Shown: in pieces, positions 38,960-52,839 of the stretch
Layout of the letters: every line of letters begins with the position of its first letter
How positions within the stretch are numbered: position 1 is the stretch's first letter
Source of the DNA: Jaltomata sinuosa
Taxonomy: Eukaryota > Streptophyta > Magnoliopsida > Solanales > Solanaceae
Length of the DNA: 64,000 nt
Reading direction: 5' to 3'
Assembly: GCA_003996215.1 (NCBI GenBank)
Contig: QJPP01001701.1
Coordinates: 1 to 64,000, forward strand
Made by a program: the position numbers and the translations under genes
The notes under the pieces: model-generated
What the model saw: only the letters and a program-made list of their open reading frames with translations
Told to the model about the DNA's origin: nothing
Database searches by the model: none

Positions 38960-41922
38960 TGTCACGACCCGATTTCTCGATCATGATGGCACCTATAACC
39001 CCCAGTAGGCGAACCAATCCCCGTAGCCCAGAACAGTGAGTAATGGGCTACTATCAACCGATTAAGTGATACAACAGTATAAATATGCAGAAGCAAGGGA
39101 AAATAAATAAAGAAAAAGGGATAACAGGAATTTAAATATACATATATCAAAGCTAAACCAAACCCCAAAACCTGGTATCATTGTATAGAGCCAGAACTAC
39201 ATATAAGGAGTAGAAATGATCCAAAATAATATATACAGATGCCTCTAAATGGTAATAGAGTACATAATGCAAAAGATAAACTAAAGCTAAGCTCCGGTCG
39301 CTAAGAGCTCACCCTCAGTCTGGGTAGTCCAAAAGATCACCAAGCACGACTCTCCAACAAGATAGCGGTTATGGTCCACTCTGGGATCTGCACCAGAAGA
39401 TGCAGAGTGTAAGGTGAGCACCAAATGCAAAGCATAAGGTACCCAGTAGGTATCATAGGCCGACTGGGCACATATAAAGTAAAAGAATAATAGTAGGCAT
39501 AGTAGAAACAAAATAGTCACAGAAATCAATGAAAATTACACAGAAACTTGCCCAGAGGGAAGACAACAGAAAACAACATAAGGCTAGCATGTAGAACATA
39601 TACACATAACAGGGGCAGGTGAAAGTAAGAAAGACGCACATGGGATCCTCGCAAAAATAGTATATATATAAGAAAGTTCTAGAAAGGGACGGTATACCTG
39701 TAACCTCAAGTGTAAGAGTGGGAGAAAACGATAAAGGTAGACATGCTCGAGAAGAAAAAAAAGAAAACAATAACCATGCTGATCACGACAATCTCATTCT
39801 AGAAACCAACAGCCTTGATGTAACCAATTTCATAATTAAGACCAAGGCAATGTAATAATAGTCTAGCTACAGTCCCTCGGCCGCCCATACAACCGAGGAA
39901 CAGAAAGAAGTGAAAACAAACCCTCTGGCATCCCATACTACCGAAGCGTACAATCAACAAGCAGCAAACAAGGGTGGTATCTCACGTAGATGAATAATAT
40001 GATGCCATGCTAAGTAAAAGTGATAGTAGTACTGTATGTTACCCGCTTCTGGTGACCTGTAAGGCCCAGAAGACAGGATCCATGGAAGCTCTCACCTGTA
40101 TACCACTACTACATCATATACCCCCTCCCTTTCCGACACCCACAGCTTGCAGCCTCTGGTCCAGAACGGCAAGGTCCATGGAGGTCCCCGACCGACATAC
40201 TAGATGCCCCGCATCTCAAAAAATCCCCAAGTAAAGCTACCCAGAGGGTGTCCGGGTCTAAATTGGTAAATCAAATAGTTCTCGCACACGGCCCCGCCGA
40301 GCGTAGTATTATCAATAAAGCTGTAGTAAAATAAGTCTAGCCCTCATCCCCACCGAGCCTAGTTTTATCACAAAAACTATAGTATATAAGCATGGCACTC
40401 GACCCCGTCGAGCCCAGAGAAAGTGGAACTATTGATAAAACATCTTTTAGAACTTTTCTTACCCCAAGAAGATTCACAAATTAAGTCTAACCATTTCCAA
40501 ATCATTTCCGTTGAAAATGGGCCGCCTGGGCCATGCAAGGTTTAGAAAACAGTTCCAGTAGGCCCGAAGCCAAAACAGTAGTAAAACATGGAAGAAACCT
40601 TTTTATATGCATATAAATGGTATGATCATACACACAATAGCCACCCCGTAGCTCACAATCAACCTAACGGCCCTGCACAGGCTCCAAAGCTACCCAGCAA
40701 GCATAACCAGCCTAGAAGGATATTCTATGTACGAGACTCGTGGACATTCCAAATAATCCCACCGTCTATGTTCCAGAGTCAACAAGGCCCCCACGGGACC
40801 ACAAGGGTAATAATATCAATAAATCATAATACTACACATATCGGAGGAAAGAAACGGGATGAATCACGAAAGAGCTATCAAGGTATGTGGTACCAGCCTA
40901 ACAATCCAACACAAGGATGCCAATTAGTACAATTTTACCCGATATATGAAAATTCTAGGTAGTTAAGCTGTAACCTACCTGACGTCCGATGACAAGCTCG
41001 AACCTCTCCGAAAAAGCTCCGAAACAAAAATACCTTCCAACGAACGTCTGAATGCCCATAGTTCCTTCACGGAAACTGTTCCTTACTTCCTAAGCTTCGC
41101 GAAACACTATATATACACAGCTTATACTCAGCTATAAACAGTTTATAATTAAGCTTAAATCGGCAGATTTTCCAAAAGAATCATAACTTGATGAAACGTC
41201 CATAGAACTTCATAAAAATGATCATAAAAGAGCCCTGATATGGTTACCTTAGAAAACCAAGTGTAAAGCTTGAAGAACCACCAAGAAATACCAAGTCATA
41301 TCTTCTGAAACCAGCTCCAAACGTGGTTTATCGAAGGGGAAAATGGCTGCCACGCGTAGAGGTCGCATTTCTAGGCACGGGGGCAAACTTTAGCTATAGA
41401 AATCACAAAAAACACACCTTCATTACTAAAGAACTCTCTTGGAACCCTCCCTTATGTTTTCTCTCTGTTTCAGAACTGATATGGCATTTTAAAACGTGAA
41501 TTGAAGCTTTAAATCGATTTTGACCCGACCCGGTTCGCGACCCGGTTTCTGCCAGACAGTCCGCGGTAAAACAGTCATAACCTTTTACTCCGAGATCGGT
41601 TGAACGTGAGGTTTTATGCGTTGGAAACTAGACTCGTAGACCTTCGATTTTGTAGGTCGGGGGACTTCTAACTTTTTATATTTTGAGAGAAAAGCTCTGA
41701 GACATTTGACCCAAAGTTCTGAAAATTTATAAAGAAACTTACGATAACTTTTGCCGACTTGCTAGACTTCAAAACTTATCATACGACCATAGAGACAAAA
41801 TAAATGACCCGGGCACTGAACTACCAATCCTGAAAAGCCTTAAATGACTTGGGGCCGCTACAGGCAAGCTCTAACGGTACAAAAAAGGCAAAAATACATA
41901 AATGACCTGAAGGGTTATTACA
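38960..41922 (-). repeat. Full 5' LTR of the Tekay-like element (2963 bp)
   Basis: The plus strand starts TGTCACGACCCG and ends ATTACA, so it is TG...CA on both readings. The inner end adjoins the primer site. No coding potential is recognised. Confidence 0.88.
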
Positions 41923-43706
41923 CAACATCTTAAGGGAGTCCCTTTAACCCTTATTTTTAATTTTTTTATTGCGTGATGACATTGTAAATCTTTAAGTGTG
42001 GGATGTAGATTATTGTGCTTATTTGCTATTCTTGATTCTTATCTTATGATTTATTGATATTTCTACTCCTGCATTGATGGATTATTATTTGATGTTGTTG
42101 TTGTAGTTTCTTTTGATTTAGTTTTTATTTTGATTATGGGAACTGTGCCATAGTGTTAGTTTATAGGACTTAATGTTTTAGAGAAACTGAAAAAAATATT
42201 ACAAAAATATTTTCTTAGTTTTTAGTCTGTTTAGTTTTTCTTTAGTCTTTGGATGACACATCTTTCTACTTACTGATTTTTCTTCCCGTATGTTCTTTTT
42301 CAGAAAGGTGACCATTGAACTGGGAAAATTTTATTTTTTAGTTATTTTAGTATGAAGTAGTTAGATTAGTTTTTATTTTTAGTTTTATAAGGTAGGATGA
42401 CATCTTGTAGGCTAGATCTTAAAGTTAGGATATCACCTCTATGAACACAAGATTGATTTATTTAAAAAATTGTGCAAAATCAGAAGATAATTTTATTTAA
42501 GAGACCTAAGCTCATTTTCATAACTTGTATGCATATGCTTAATATGAAGTCTTTGTGGTTTATCTACTAGAAATCTACATGATAGTATACTTGTGTTGAA
42601 TGTGTGTCATGTGTGATGTGAGGAATTACTTGAATTCTATGTGTTAGAAGTTACCTTGTGTGTTTTGTGAAGCAAAATAAAGTTAGTCATGTTAAGAAAC
42701 TGATAGAGGCGATTCTTTGGTTAGCCATTCTTCTTATCCTCTCTTATACCTATCCTTGAATATTATCCATAGTAAGCCCTTTTGAGCCTTTAGCCAAATT
42801 TCATTGATAGCCACATATGCAGCCTAATTCCCTTTGTTCTTAGACAATATTTGATCCACAGAACTCCCGCAGGGCACTTGATCTAGTGTTATGCGCTTGA
42901 AGGAGGTTAAATAAAAGAATAAGGGGGGTGGTGAGTTGTGAATCTTGAAAAAGAAAAGAAGTTAATAAGTGAGGAAAAAGTTAAAGTGTAGCATAGGAAA
43001 TAAGAAAATAAAAGAAAAGGTGTAATAAAAAAATCCATGCAAAGTATTAAGGAAGCTCAATGAAAAAGGGAATAAGAAGAAAGGGTAGAACAAAAGAAGA
43101 AAGAAAGAAGTAGCTAAGAGAAGTAGAAAGATCTAAAGTGTGAAAAGAAGTGATGTATTAAATGTGTCGAGGGATGACTAGTCACTATTTTATCCAAAAT
43201 ATTCCTACCTGTCCCTTAGCCTATACTACAACCAACTGAAGACCTACTTGATCCTAGACATGAACTTTCTTGAATTAGTAAAGCAAGTACACTAAAGGCA
43301 AGCTTAAGGTTAACCTTTTGTCACATGTGAATTTTCTTTGTGAGTGTAGAGATTGATGAATCATATGCCCATATTTTAATACTATCTTATGAGTGAGAGG
43401 GTATTTCTTTGATATGATGGCACATGTTTAGTACAATATGCTCAAATGAGTAATCTTCAATATTGTGATTTCCTCTAATATTTTTATGCATATTCACTTA
43501 AGTCTGTTCTTGAGGTTATGATGTCTTGGGTAGGTTTTCATGAGTTTAAAATTAAGGAAAAAGCAAATGTGAAGAGATGCTTGATGTTTATAGTAGGTGT
43601 GTTCTTAAATTGAGTGAGTGAGTTTTGATTTGAAAATATTGAAAGAATTGTAGTTATGGGGTAAAGATTACTCGAGGACGAGCAAGGTTTTAAGTGTGGG
43701 GTGTTG
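41923..43706 (+). mobile_element. 3' non-coding part of the host Athila-like element
   Basis: AT-rich sequence without ORFs. It includes the phrases TTTAAGTGTGGGATG (41990) and CTCGAGGACGAGCAAGGTTTTAAGTGTGGGG (43672-43702 region). The latter is the usual purine-rich tract just before the 3' LTR of Athila/Tat-type elements. It continues the element interrupted at 19313, 21288 and 32536. Confidence 0.45.
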
Positions 43707-46084
43707 ATGTGAGGCTAAAAGTAGTATTTGTATGATATAGATTGCCTCATATGTTACTTGACTTAAGACGCTTTTGAGCGAACTTTATATGAATTACACT
43801 TATGTAGCTTGCTTTGATATGCATATTAAAAAGTAAAGGATTTTACATAGATTTAGAGCATCAGGGAGTGATTATGGAACTTTGAAGTCTGAGTAGGAGC
43901 TGAGAAAGATGATCCGAAGCATGTCCATGGTTAGAAAATCAAGGCAGAAACTTAATGGAGGCAAAATAGTGAAAAAAAGGCAAAACACATACTACAAAGA
44001 GGTCGTAGGCGCTGCCCCAGGCACCCCAGTAGTGCAATTTACCAAAGTGTTTCAGGGGATGCCAAAGGGATGGAACAATAGTGCAAATTTTCTGAGCTAC
44101 TTGTTCAGGCATCTCTACAGTGGATGAATTCCACTGTAGCGAGACCGTTGTAGCAGTTGTATTGCTGCCATAGCGGACCTAGGCAATTCGCTAGAGCCCT
44201 ATTTTACCATTGTAGTTCCATCATAGTAAGAAGCCATCCGCTGCAGAAAGTAATGGGAGGCAAAATGTCTGTTTAAGTCACTTATTCTGATTTCCACATC
44301 ATAAACTCTAAGACTTCATTCTAGAGCTCTAGAGAGGCAATTTCCTCAAGACTAGAGTGGATTTTCTCATTGAGATAAGTTATTCCATCAACCTCTTTTC
44401 CTAGTAATCAGTTAATATCATAGAATCACTAAGGAGATTATGATGCTAGAATTATGGGTTAAGCCCCTAGGTTCATGAAAATATGGAAAAGCCTATGGGT
44501 AGATGTAATAATTATCTAGAATGCTTCTATGGCATAGATAAATACTTTCTAGCATGAAATTGGTGTTCTTAAACATGAATTATAGAGATTGGGAACTTTG
44601 AGTTTCATAAAAGTGGGACCTTTAGCATAAAAACTACAAAAAATAGGAAATTGGAGTAGAAACTTTATGAATTGAGATAATATGGACTTGGTGGAACTAG
44701 TTGATGATAAATTGACCCTAGGGTAATGTTATAGACTTTGAATAAGGGTAGAATTAGTTGGTTTGAATTCCCAAAAACTTATATTTGAGGAGTAGATGAT
44801 TGATTACTCTTCAAATTGGTTGTTTTAGACTTTGAACGTTCTGAGGCATTGAGAAAGGGAAAAACTCTTGTGATTTAGCTTGCCTGATTCAGGTTCTTTG
44901 GTTGTGGTTTATTTGGAGTTAGACTTTAATTAGTCACTTGTATATGTTATAAATTGATGAAGCATATTTTGTTAGTCTTCGGACATAGTTTATTATTGAT
45001 ATTTGTTGGCTTGACACTGTTTTTTTTTATGAATAAGCTATTTAATTGTTAAAGTTTGTCTTTAAATGACTTGTGATTGTGATGTGCACTCGTGATATTC
45101 ATTGTGTAACTGCCTTTATTATCATGTAAGATATGTTGAGTGGCATAAAGAATATACATATATTATTCTGAGATGAGTGGCTTGAGTCTGATGAGAGCTT
45201 ATGGATGAGAAGATGTATGAGTGGTACATGGACCCTATGTCATCCCTTGTAGCCCATGACTAGTTGGACAAAAATAAGTCCCTTAGCATGTGTATAGATG
45301 TACGTTTAGATAAGTGACTAGTTGGGCAAGATTAAAGACCCTTCAGCACGTGTGTATCGATGAGTGAGACTGATGAGATATAAAGGCAATATAGTTGTAA
45401 ATCAGTATGGATATAATCGCATGATTTTGATATGATTGCATTATATTTGTAGAGTTCTTGATGACTATTATGTTTGATTTTTTGGTGACTTATATGTTTA
45501 GTGTTGATGATATTGATATGTCTTGATTTGTATCATTTACTTGGTTGTTGTGACTACTTGACTATCTGAGTTCTTAGTTATGAGTTGTTGTACTGATATA
45601 CTTGTTTTATTTGATTCTGATATATAATTGTTACTTATTTGAGTCGGCCTATGATACCTACTAGTACATAGTATTTGTACTGATGCTACTCCTGCATTTT
45701 CAGTCAAGTACAGATTGTGTTCTAGAGACATTATCGCAACCTCATATCTAGCGTAGCTAGTTGATCGATTTAAGCGTGAGCTACTCCTATTCAGGTTGTC
45801 CTAAGTCTTCTTAGTGACAAATGTCTATTTCTTTAGGCATTGTTTCATTTATTAGATGTTCTTCTACTCCTATACATTGCTTAATTAGAGTCCTTGTAAA
45901 GTAACTTTTGGATCTTAGGGATGTACTAGTTAGTTTTATCGCACTTTTAATTTAGTAGATATTTAAAAACTCGTATTTATATCTTGAATGCCTTTATTAT
46001 TGTTAAATGAATTAGTTTAGATGGTTAGACATGGTTCACCCATCAAGGGTTAGTATGGGTGCCAGACACAATGGTTTAGGTCAT
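43707..46084 (+). repeat. LTR-like sequence, borders unresolved
   Basis: TGATGTGAGGC at 43707 follows a polypurine tract, so a 3' LTR of the Athila-like element probably starts here. The end near 46075 (GGTCATGACA followed by GTTGGTATTAGAGC) looks like the end of a different, Tekay-type 5' LTR. The point where one gives way to the other cannot be placed. No gene is seen. Confidence 0.4.
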
Positions 46085-47870
46085 GACAAAGTTGGTATTA
46101 GAGCTCTACGTTTGTCTAACAAGTACATATCTAGTTGAGTCCTGCAAAATGGTACAAAGACATCTGTACATCTCTTTGAAAGGCTACAAGGCACTAGGAA
46201 AACTCAATTATTTCTTTCTTTTGTGTTATTACTTAAATCCAATTGGTATATGGCGTCTAAATTGGTATATAAATCCTTCCACTCTTTTCTCTCACCAGAT
46301 GGTGAGGACACATTCAGGAAAATCGAAAGGAGAGGCACCCAAGCCAGGGTCCATAGCTCATGATATAGGACAAGGCAGAGTTAGAGCATGATCATCAGAG
46401 TCAGCTAGAAGCCATGCTAGGATCGCATCTTCGTGATCCAAGGTTACTCCTGATGATAGATTGATTAGGACAGAGGGATTGAGTTTAGCATAAGTGCCAC
46501 CTGGCTATATTTCTATCCCTGTGATTCATGATGTCTTGGTTCAGATACTGGATTTTCTCAAAGGGATGGCTCAGACTCCTAGTCAACACACTACTTTGAG
46601 GCTTTAGACTCTGGATACAAAGTTGGTTATCACTACAGATTCTCCCAGTGTTGGTGTGTTAATACTAGGTATTGGTATATAGCCAGTGGCCTTGCCCCTT
46701 ATGTTAGTGGAGGGTTAGAGGAGGTTTGAGGAATTCATGAGGATGGATCCCCCGAATTTTAATAGGATACTAGTGTTGATGCTTATAGGTTTTCGGTTAG
46801 TTTCCATGAGAAGATGCATGTGTTTGGATTAGTTGGCTCTAATGGAGTGGATTTCACTTCTTTTCAATTGTTTGGCCAGCCAAAGATAGGTGGAGGAACA
46901 TTATTGAGGGTAGTCCAGTTAGGTCACCTCCTCTCTCGTAGGATTGGTTTGCTCAGGAATTTCTTGAGGAGTTTTCTTGGAGGCGTGAAGGGTGCATGGG
47001 CATGAAGCCCTAGAGACTCAGTAGTAGCAACAGTACTTATGGTATAGAGTAGGATTCTCGTGAGTTATTGGTTCGGACCTCAGGCCTTGGGGGGTCTTCC
47101 ATCTATTCAAACACCTTTTGTCAGATTCAGGAACTTAAGCGTTATTTTGCTTATAGAGAGACTGCCATTTCAGGTGGGATTGACCTCATATTAGGCCAGT
47201 TAGGCAGTGTAAAGGTTCTCATATCCCTTCACCAGATGAAGGAGCTCCCACTGTAGTAGTCACAAGTATGTTTGTTATATTCTCTCGATTGATTTTGGTG
47301 TTAATTGATCCTGGATTCTACTTTTCTTAAGTATCCACATACTTTGTTGTGAGTGGGACTATGATGTGTAAATTACTCATTGTTCCTATTAAAGTTCCCA
47401 CTCATGTTGGTGATTCAGTGATTGTATATAGAGTCTACTATTTGTATCGTGTAACATTCATAGGGTGTAAAATCTGGGCAGACTTAGTAATCTTAGATAT
47501 AGTTGACTATGATGTCATTCTGGGATGAGTTGGTTGTCTCCATATCATGTGATTTTAGACCATCATTCTAAGGTTGTTACGATAGACATGTTTGTTATGT
47601 CTCGGCTTAAGTAGAGAGGGTATGTCTAACACTTTTGGCACACCTTTAAGATACTAGTGCAGAGTTTCCATCCTTTGGATTCAGTCCCTGTACTATGTGA
47701 ATTCTTGGAAGTATTTCCCACGGATTGTCTGGCATTCCACCAGATCACAATACTAATTTTTACATTGATTTAAAGACAGGTACTCATTTTATTTCTTTTT
47801 TTCCATATCGTATGGCACTGGCTAAGTTAAGGGTGTTGAAAGAATAGTAGCAAGGAAGTTGAGCCTTATG
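46085..47870 (+). pseudogene. Highly decayed Ty3/gypsy gag-protease-RT
   Basis: A degraded tRNA-Met site (TGGTATTAGAGC) at about 46092 starts the region. Gag remnants are MVRTHSGKSKGEAPKPG (46301) and a MDPPNF stretch near 46745. Protease remnants read LVLIDPG (47295) and DYDVILG (47505). The RT start reads DSVPVLCEFLEVFPTD (47680) and PYRMALAKL (47805). Numerous stops and frameshifts are present. The sequence ends abruptly near 47870-47985, where another repeat begins. Confidence 0.65.
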
Positions 47871-47984
47871 GAATATGAGAAAAGATGTACCTCCCATTTT
47901 TGTTTTAAGGTCTACCAGGCGTCCTTTGCTGCAACGGCCAGTGGTTCACCATAGTGAGCTCCCTACAATAGAAACTCCATCGCT

Positions 47985-50161
47985 ACAGTTGATAGCTTTT
48001 AAGTTTAGGAACACCCTTTTTAACTACACCAACTTCTCTGAATACCAAGCTTACTGTTTGCAACTAAATTTCTCATCAGTGCACATATAGATGTTGAGGT
48101 CTGAGCCTAACTACCTTCTTTCACCATGTTCAAGCCTATCTCGACTAAATCTCTTGCATCTACAGTTATCTCTCAAGAATGACATTCTTTCTTATTACGA
48201 AAATCAACTAACCTTGAACTCTAATCAATGGGTCACTAGTCCCACAAAGAAAAAGCCCACATGTATTTCATCACGTCATTCGAGCCTATTAATATGATCA
48301 TCTTATCAATTCTTTGTAGGTGACAATAACTGAGAATCATCTCCTTTTCCCTAGCATATCTACAAACTGTACCTGCAATAACTTCTACAAAGGGACACCA
48401 TAAGAGGAAAATCTAGTACTTCCCATCTAGGCTACTACTTAGCTTCCTCTACTAACAGCTATGACAGCATAAGCTAAGATCACTGAAGGAATAGAGTGAG
48501 AGCATGAGCATCACAGATGAAGGAATACTGATCGTTCTTGACTTATATTTAGCATGATCTAGCCACTCAAGGTGAGGTCTGAGAAGTCAAGTGCAAAGGT
48601 CTGAGTGTCTCACATTCTGGACATACGAAGCATAGTTAGAGTAAGGAAATCATAAGCATGAACTGTTCAAGAAATCTAGTCTGAGCATATACATGACGTA
48701 ACATGATTTCACTAGCCATTAAGGCATATCTGAAGGACTGAACTGAGTACATAGAACTGAGCATACTGTGAGACATGAGTTTACTTGTATAACGAGTCTC
48801 ATGGAATATAGCTGGAATTCATAGAATCATAGAGTAAGACTGTAAATGTTGTCTGGAGCAATTTTTATTTGTTCTAGAAGCCGAGTATGGACATGAATCT
48901 GTATGGTGTGCATGAACTTGTCCTTGATTGTGACACAAATACGTCTGAGTATAGTGTCACCTTGACTGAAAAGCTAGGAAATCCACTGGAATAAGAATGG
49001 ATTGATATCCCATCATAGCCCTTTCTAGAATTCTGTACTGGTTGAGTCACAAGACTCGACTTTGTTCTTCATTCTATCATCTCCCCTATAGCTTAAATTT
49101 CACCCCTCTAAGTCTGCAGATCTCTCTCCCAAAATGATCTATAATACACTAATTCTTGTAAGTTTAGGGTATCACTGTATTCCTGAACACTAAACTATCC
49201 CTGATAGGCTATAATTGAAGATGCTAAAACCCTCGCTAGGTCTTCTTAAGAGGCATCTTTTAGCTTCCTCTTTACCCTTAACGCTATCAATAGAGGACTC
49301 ATACTCTTATTAGCATATATAACTACTTCTTATAACACTTAGCAATCTGACCTTCACTTATTTGCCTACTAACATTGCCTCTCTAAGTTCACATCCACCC
49401 AAATCAACTAAATTAAACCACGTTAATGGAATCAACATCATATATCTATAATCTCTTGAATATCATGCAACAACATACTACTCTGGATACACATCTACCT
49501 ATCTACTATTCAAGGATCTTCTTCACCTAGTTCAAATATTCTCTAAGTCATCTTAACCAATCATTCTTCCTCTTATAGCTACTATAGTTCTGTATTCGTA
49601 CATCTAATTTTGGGGTCATTCTGCTACTTATAGCATATAACATCTCAATTCACACTAATTGTTAGTTGACTACACTACCCTAGTACTTACACAACTATAC
49701 CTTTTGACTAAGGTGCTATTCATAGTAAAGTTTCTAGAAGGGGGTCTGAGAGCACATTCTACGTTAGACTCAACTGCACGAGTGGAAAATGGTACATGCT
49801 CTTGGATTGGTAGACTTTAATGCACTAGTGGTCTCCTCTCAAGCCCTTGTGCTATCTCTTAACTTTTATAATGACTCTATCTGAGAGCATCTTACTGACA
49901 AGAATCTAAACTTACTGTTACCACCACCTCGAAGATGAGGCATGATCAGAGGAATTGGATTAATGCACGAATCAGCATAAGTTTCTAAAAGAACAACTTT
50001 ACTGCACGATCTGGAGTATGAAGGAAGGAAAACATTTCCTAAATGCCCTATAGCCTCCTGATTATAAGTGTGGTGCACAACACACTCATAAGCATGACTT
50101 TACTAGACACGGCTTCACAGACACCCTAGGACACTTGAACTATGTGCTCTGATACCAAGTT
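47985..50161 (-). mobile_element. Internal region (left copy) of a pol-less LTR element
   Basis: Homologous over its whole length to 53375-55546. A tRNA-Met primer site is at 50146-50157 on the minus strand, directly beside the LTR at 50162. No ORF with a recognisable domain occurs on either strand; the longest frames are about 70 codons and differ between the two copies. The left end at ~47985 is truncated relative to the right copy by about 0.5 kb. Confidence 0.7.
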
Positions 50162-52839
50162 TGTCATGCCCTGAGCCTACACCCTGGGTGTAACACGGTG
50201 CTTAGAGTTACAAGTGACCCCAAGCTAACCCATGGCCTGGCATATTATTGAGATACAGACTGAAAGATAATGCGGAAGCTGAAATATGCTGAGCTCTTGA
50301 AAGAAATATTAAAACAAAATAAACTTTCAAAAACTAAGATATAATAACATTTGAAAATTGATACAACTAACTGACTGACCATTTGACTGTCTATGAAGCC
50401 TCTATTAAAACTGCGTACAGTTAGTCAGGACATGACCCCCAACTATCTCTAATCAATATAAAAGAACTGAAAATAAATTGTTATGACTACTACTGACTAG
50501 AGTTCCCGAATAAGGAGAACTCATCCTCAATTATTGACTGGAAGCTGCGATCTGTCTGACCATGATCCTGGGAGCTAGCACTGAGACCTACATCATAAAA
50601 TGATGCAACACAAGGAAGGTATGCTGTCAGTACTTCGAATGTACTAAGCATATGAGATATGCACTAACTTAAAATCATGAGAAACATGTATATACTGAAA
50701 ACATGGCTGAAGACAGGACTAAGTATAACATCTGAAGTGCATAAGTCAAAACTGTAAAACATAAACTCTTTTGCTGAAGAGAGTGTAAATCATGTTGTTG
50801 GACTATAACTGTGAGATCATGATGTTTAATGATAAGTAGAACTATTACTTGGGATTTCATGGACCAAAAAGATAAAGTATGTCTGTAAATCATGGAATAG
50901 TGCAACTGAGCTTAAAATCATGGGTCATGCTAAAAGTCATGTTTAAAGTAAATCCTTAGGGGAGTTCCTTCTACTGAGCATGCTGAAAATACTAATATAG
51001 TGTACTGAATGCAAGTTGAAAGGTATAAGTTGATGTAATGACCAATTCAATAAACATGCAACTGTATAATAGTGAACTGAACTGAATAACTAGATACAAG
51101 GTCATGCAAGAGTGAATATGGATTGTGGGAGCTACTATTAACCGACATACCCCAACCTGAGCTAACTATGGGGCCAACCTATAACTCTGGATGGAAGGGT
51201 GTTCATATCTTACAAAGGGTACAAACAAATCTAATGTGGATCCACTAAACTGATGTCCACAAGGGAGAAAGGTGTCCAGCCTAATCTGACAGCTGACCCC
51301 TTTGATACCTACAGTGGCGCCATAGTTCTGGGACTTACGGACTTCTACTAAAGGTCTCAGCCTAATCTGACAGCTCTTCCTTCATCCCTTCATCCACTCG
51401 GTGCTAAGCCTACTCCCAACTGAATATAAAGCAATGAGGGCAACTGAAATACTAGATAGCTGAAATATACTGATGTTCTGAGAATGAAAAACAATACTAA
51501 ATCTGAAAGCATTCTATTTTTCTGAAAAGTTATAGGCTGATAACTAGGTAATTTTATGCTCTAAGACTGAGTACTAGTAGACTAGGTTGTATTCTAAAGA
51601 AAAGTTAGTTCATGTGAAAATACCACAATTTCATACTAAGTTCTTGAAAAGAAAGTTAATTCATGTAGAAGATGTTGTAAATCCATGCTATGTCTTTTTC
51701 ATCAAAAATCTAGGGTTTTGAAATCTAATTATAAGAATTCATGTAGAAATCGTTATAATAGGAATAGTAGTCATGTAGGATCCTCAAGAGATCAAATTCA
51801 TAGTAAAACACTTGTTTGGGTAAGAACCCTAGAATCATAACTTGTAGAAATCATAACTTAAAACTAAACTTTGGGCATGAGGGTGAAAGGAGATCCTCAT
51901 TGAATACCCACATACCTAGTGGAAGATAATCCCTAAAGAGAAATATAAAATTGAAGCTTGGAGGAGAAGCCCTAGGTCTGAACTTTGGAGATGAACGCTC
52001 TTTTCTTCTTTGAAATGGACTTGTGAGAAAGAATGAGGAAAACTGATAGTTTGGAGGTATTTTACTTAATAAAATAAGTCTCCAACTATTTATTGTCAGA
52101 GTTAAAAAAGAAGGAATGGTCTAAAATACCCCTGGGAAACTAAATTAAAATCTGCTAAAATTCTCAGAATATCGAACCACGGATTGGTTGACGGGCCATG
52201 GTTCTGAATGACAGACCATCAATTGAGTCGTGATTCTGTCCTTGAGTTTTGAGGTTCTCTGAAGGTGATTCTACGAGGTACAGGATGGTCCATCGTTTGA
52301 AACGATGACCCGTGAAATCAGCCGTAGAAATCAGGAAGAAAGGCTAAAATTTGTAAAACCACGGGTCATATTACGGACCGTGGTTTTGGTCTACGAGTCA
52401 TGAACCAACTCATCATTTTGGAGGTGAAAATTCTAGATTTCAGGTCTGTTTTGATGATTCATGGTGCGGACCGTGGTTCAAAACCACGGTTCGTCATCCC
52501 GTCCCACTGATAGTGCTGCAGTAAAATGCCCATAACTTTTTACTCCAGGCTCGAATTAATGCCCGGTCAGTGGCATTGGAAAGAAGACTCAAAATCATAT
52601 AATTTGGTGGGTACTAGGCTATCTAACTCTTCATATTCTAGGAGGTGTGATCATTTGAAAATCACACTTGTAGAATCTTATATGAGAACTTAATCGGTTG
52701 GGGTGCCTTCAACTTAACTTACTTATAGGAGTTTCTTATGAACATGATTCACATACAAAGCACTCACCACACTAGGAAAATGATCATTACACTCATGAAA
52801 ATGGTTTGGGTCTTAGCTTAGAATTTTAGGGGTGTTACA
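50162..52839 (-). repeat. LTR shared by two internal regions (2678 bp)
   Basis: The plus strand starts TGTCATGCCC and ends GGTGTTACA, so on the minus strand it is TGTAACACC...GGGCATGACA. A primer site lies at its left (50146-50157) and a polypurine tract (TATCTCCCCCTTGG on plus, 52841-52854) at its right. It therefore acts as the 5' LTR of the left internal region and the 3' LTR of the right one. Motifs such as ACGGACCGTGGTT recur between 52180 and 52500. Confidence 0.82.

Larger units (their letters stand above)
32537..41922 (-). mobile_element. Tekay/Del-type chromovirus, outer LTR truncated
   Basis: The 5' LTR is at 38960-41922 (2963 bp, TGTCACGACC...TTATTACA on the plus strand). The tRNA-Met primer site is at 38945-38956. 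The internal region holds gag, zinc knuckles, protease, RT, RNase H, integrase and a chromodomain-like tail on the minus strand. The 3' LTR is at 32537-34471, which matches only 39959-41922 of the full LTR: about 1 kb of its outer end is missing, and no target duplication can be recognised. Frameshifts and stops are frequent. Confidence 0.88.

Noticed and set aside
46500..47250. Short plus-strand frames considered as host genes
   Set aside because: They align in order with gypsy gag and protease motifs and are interrupted by stops. They were merged into the decayed gag-pol.
49866..50078. 70-aa minus-strand frame beside the primer site, considered as gag
   Set aside because: The homologous stretch at 55173-55373 does not keep this frame, and no gag pattern is present.
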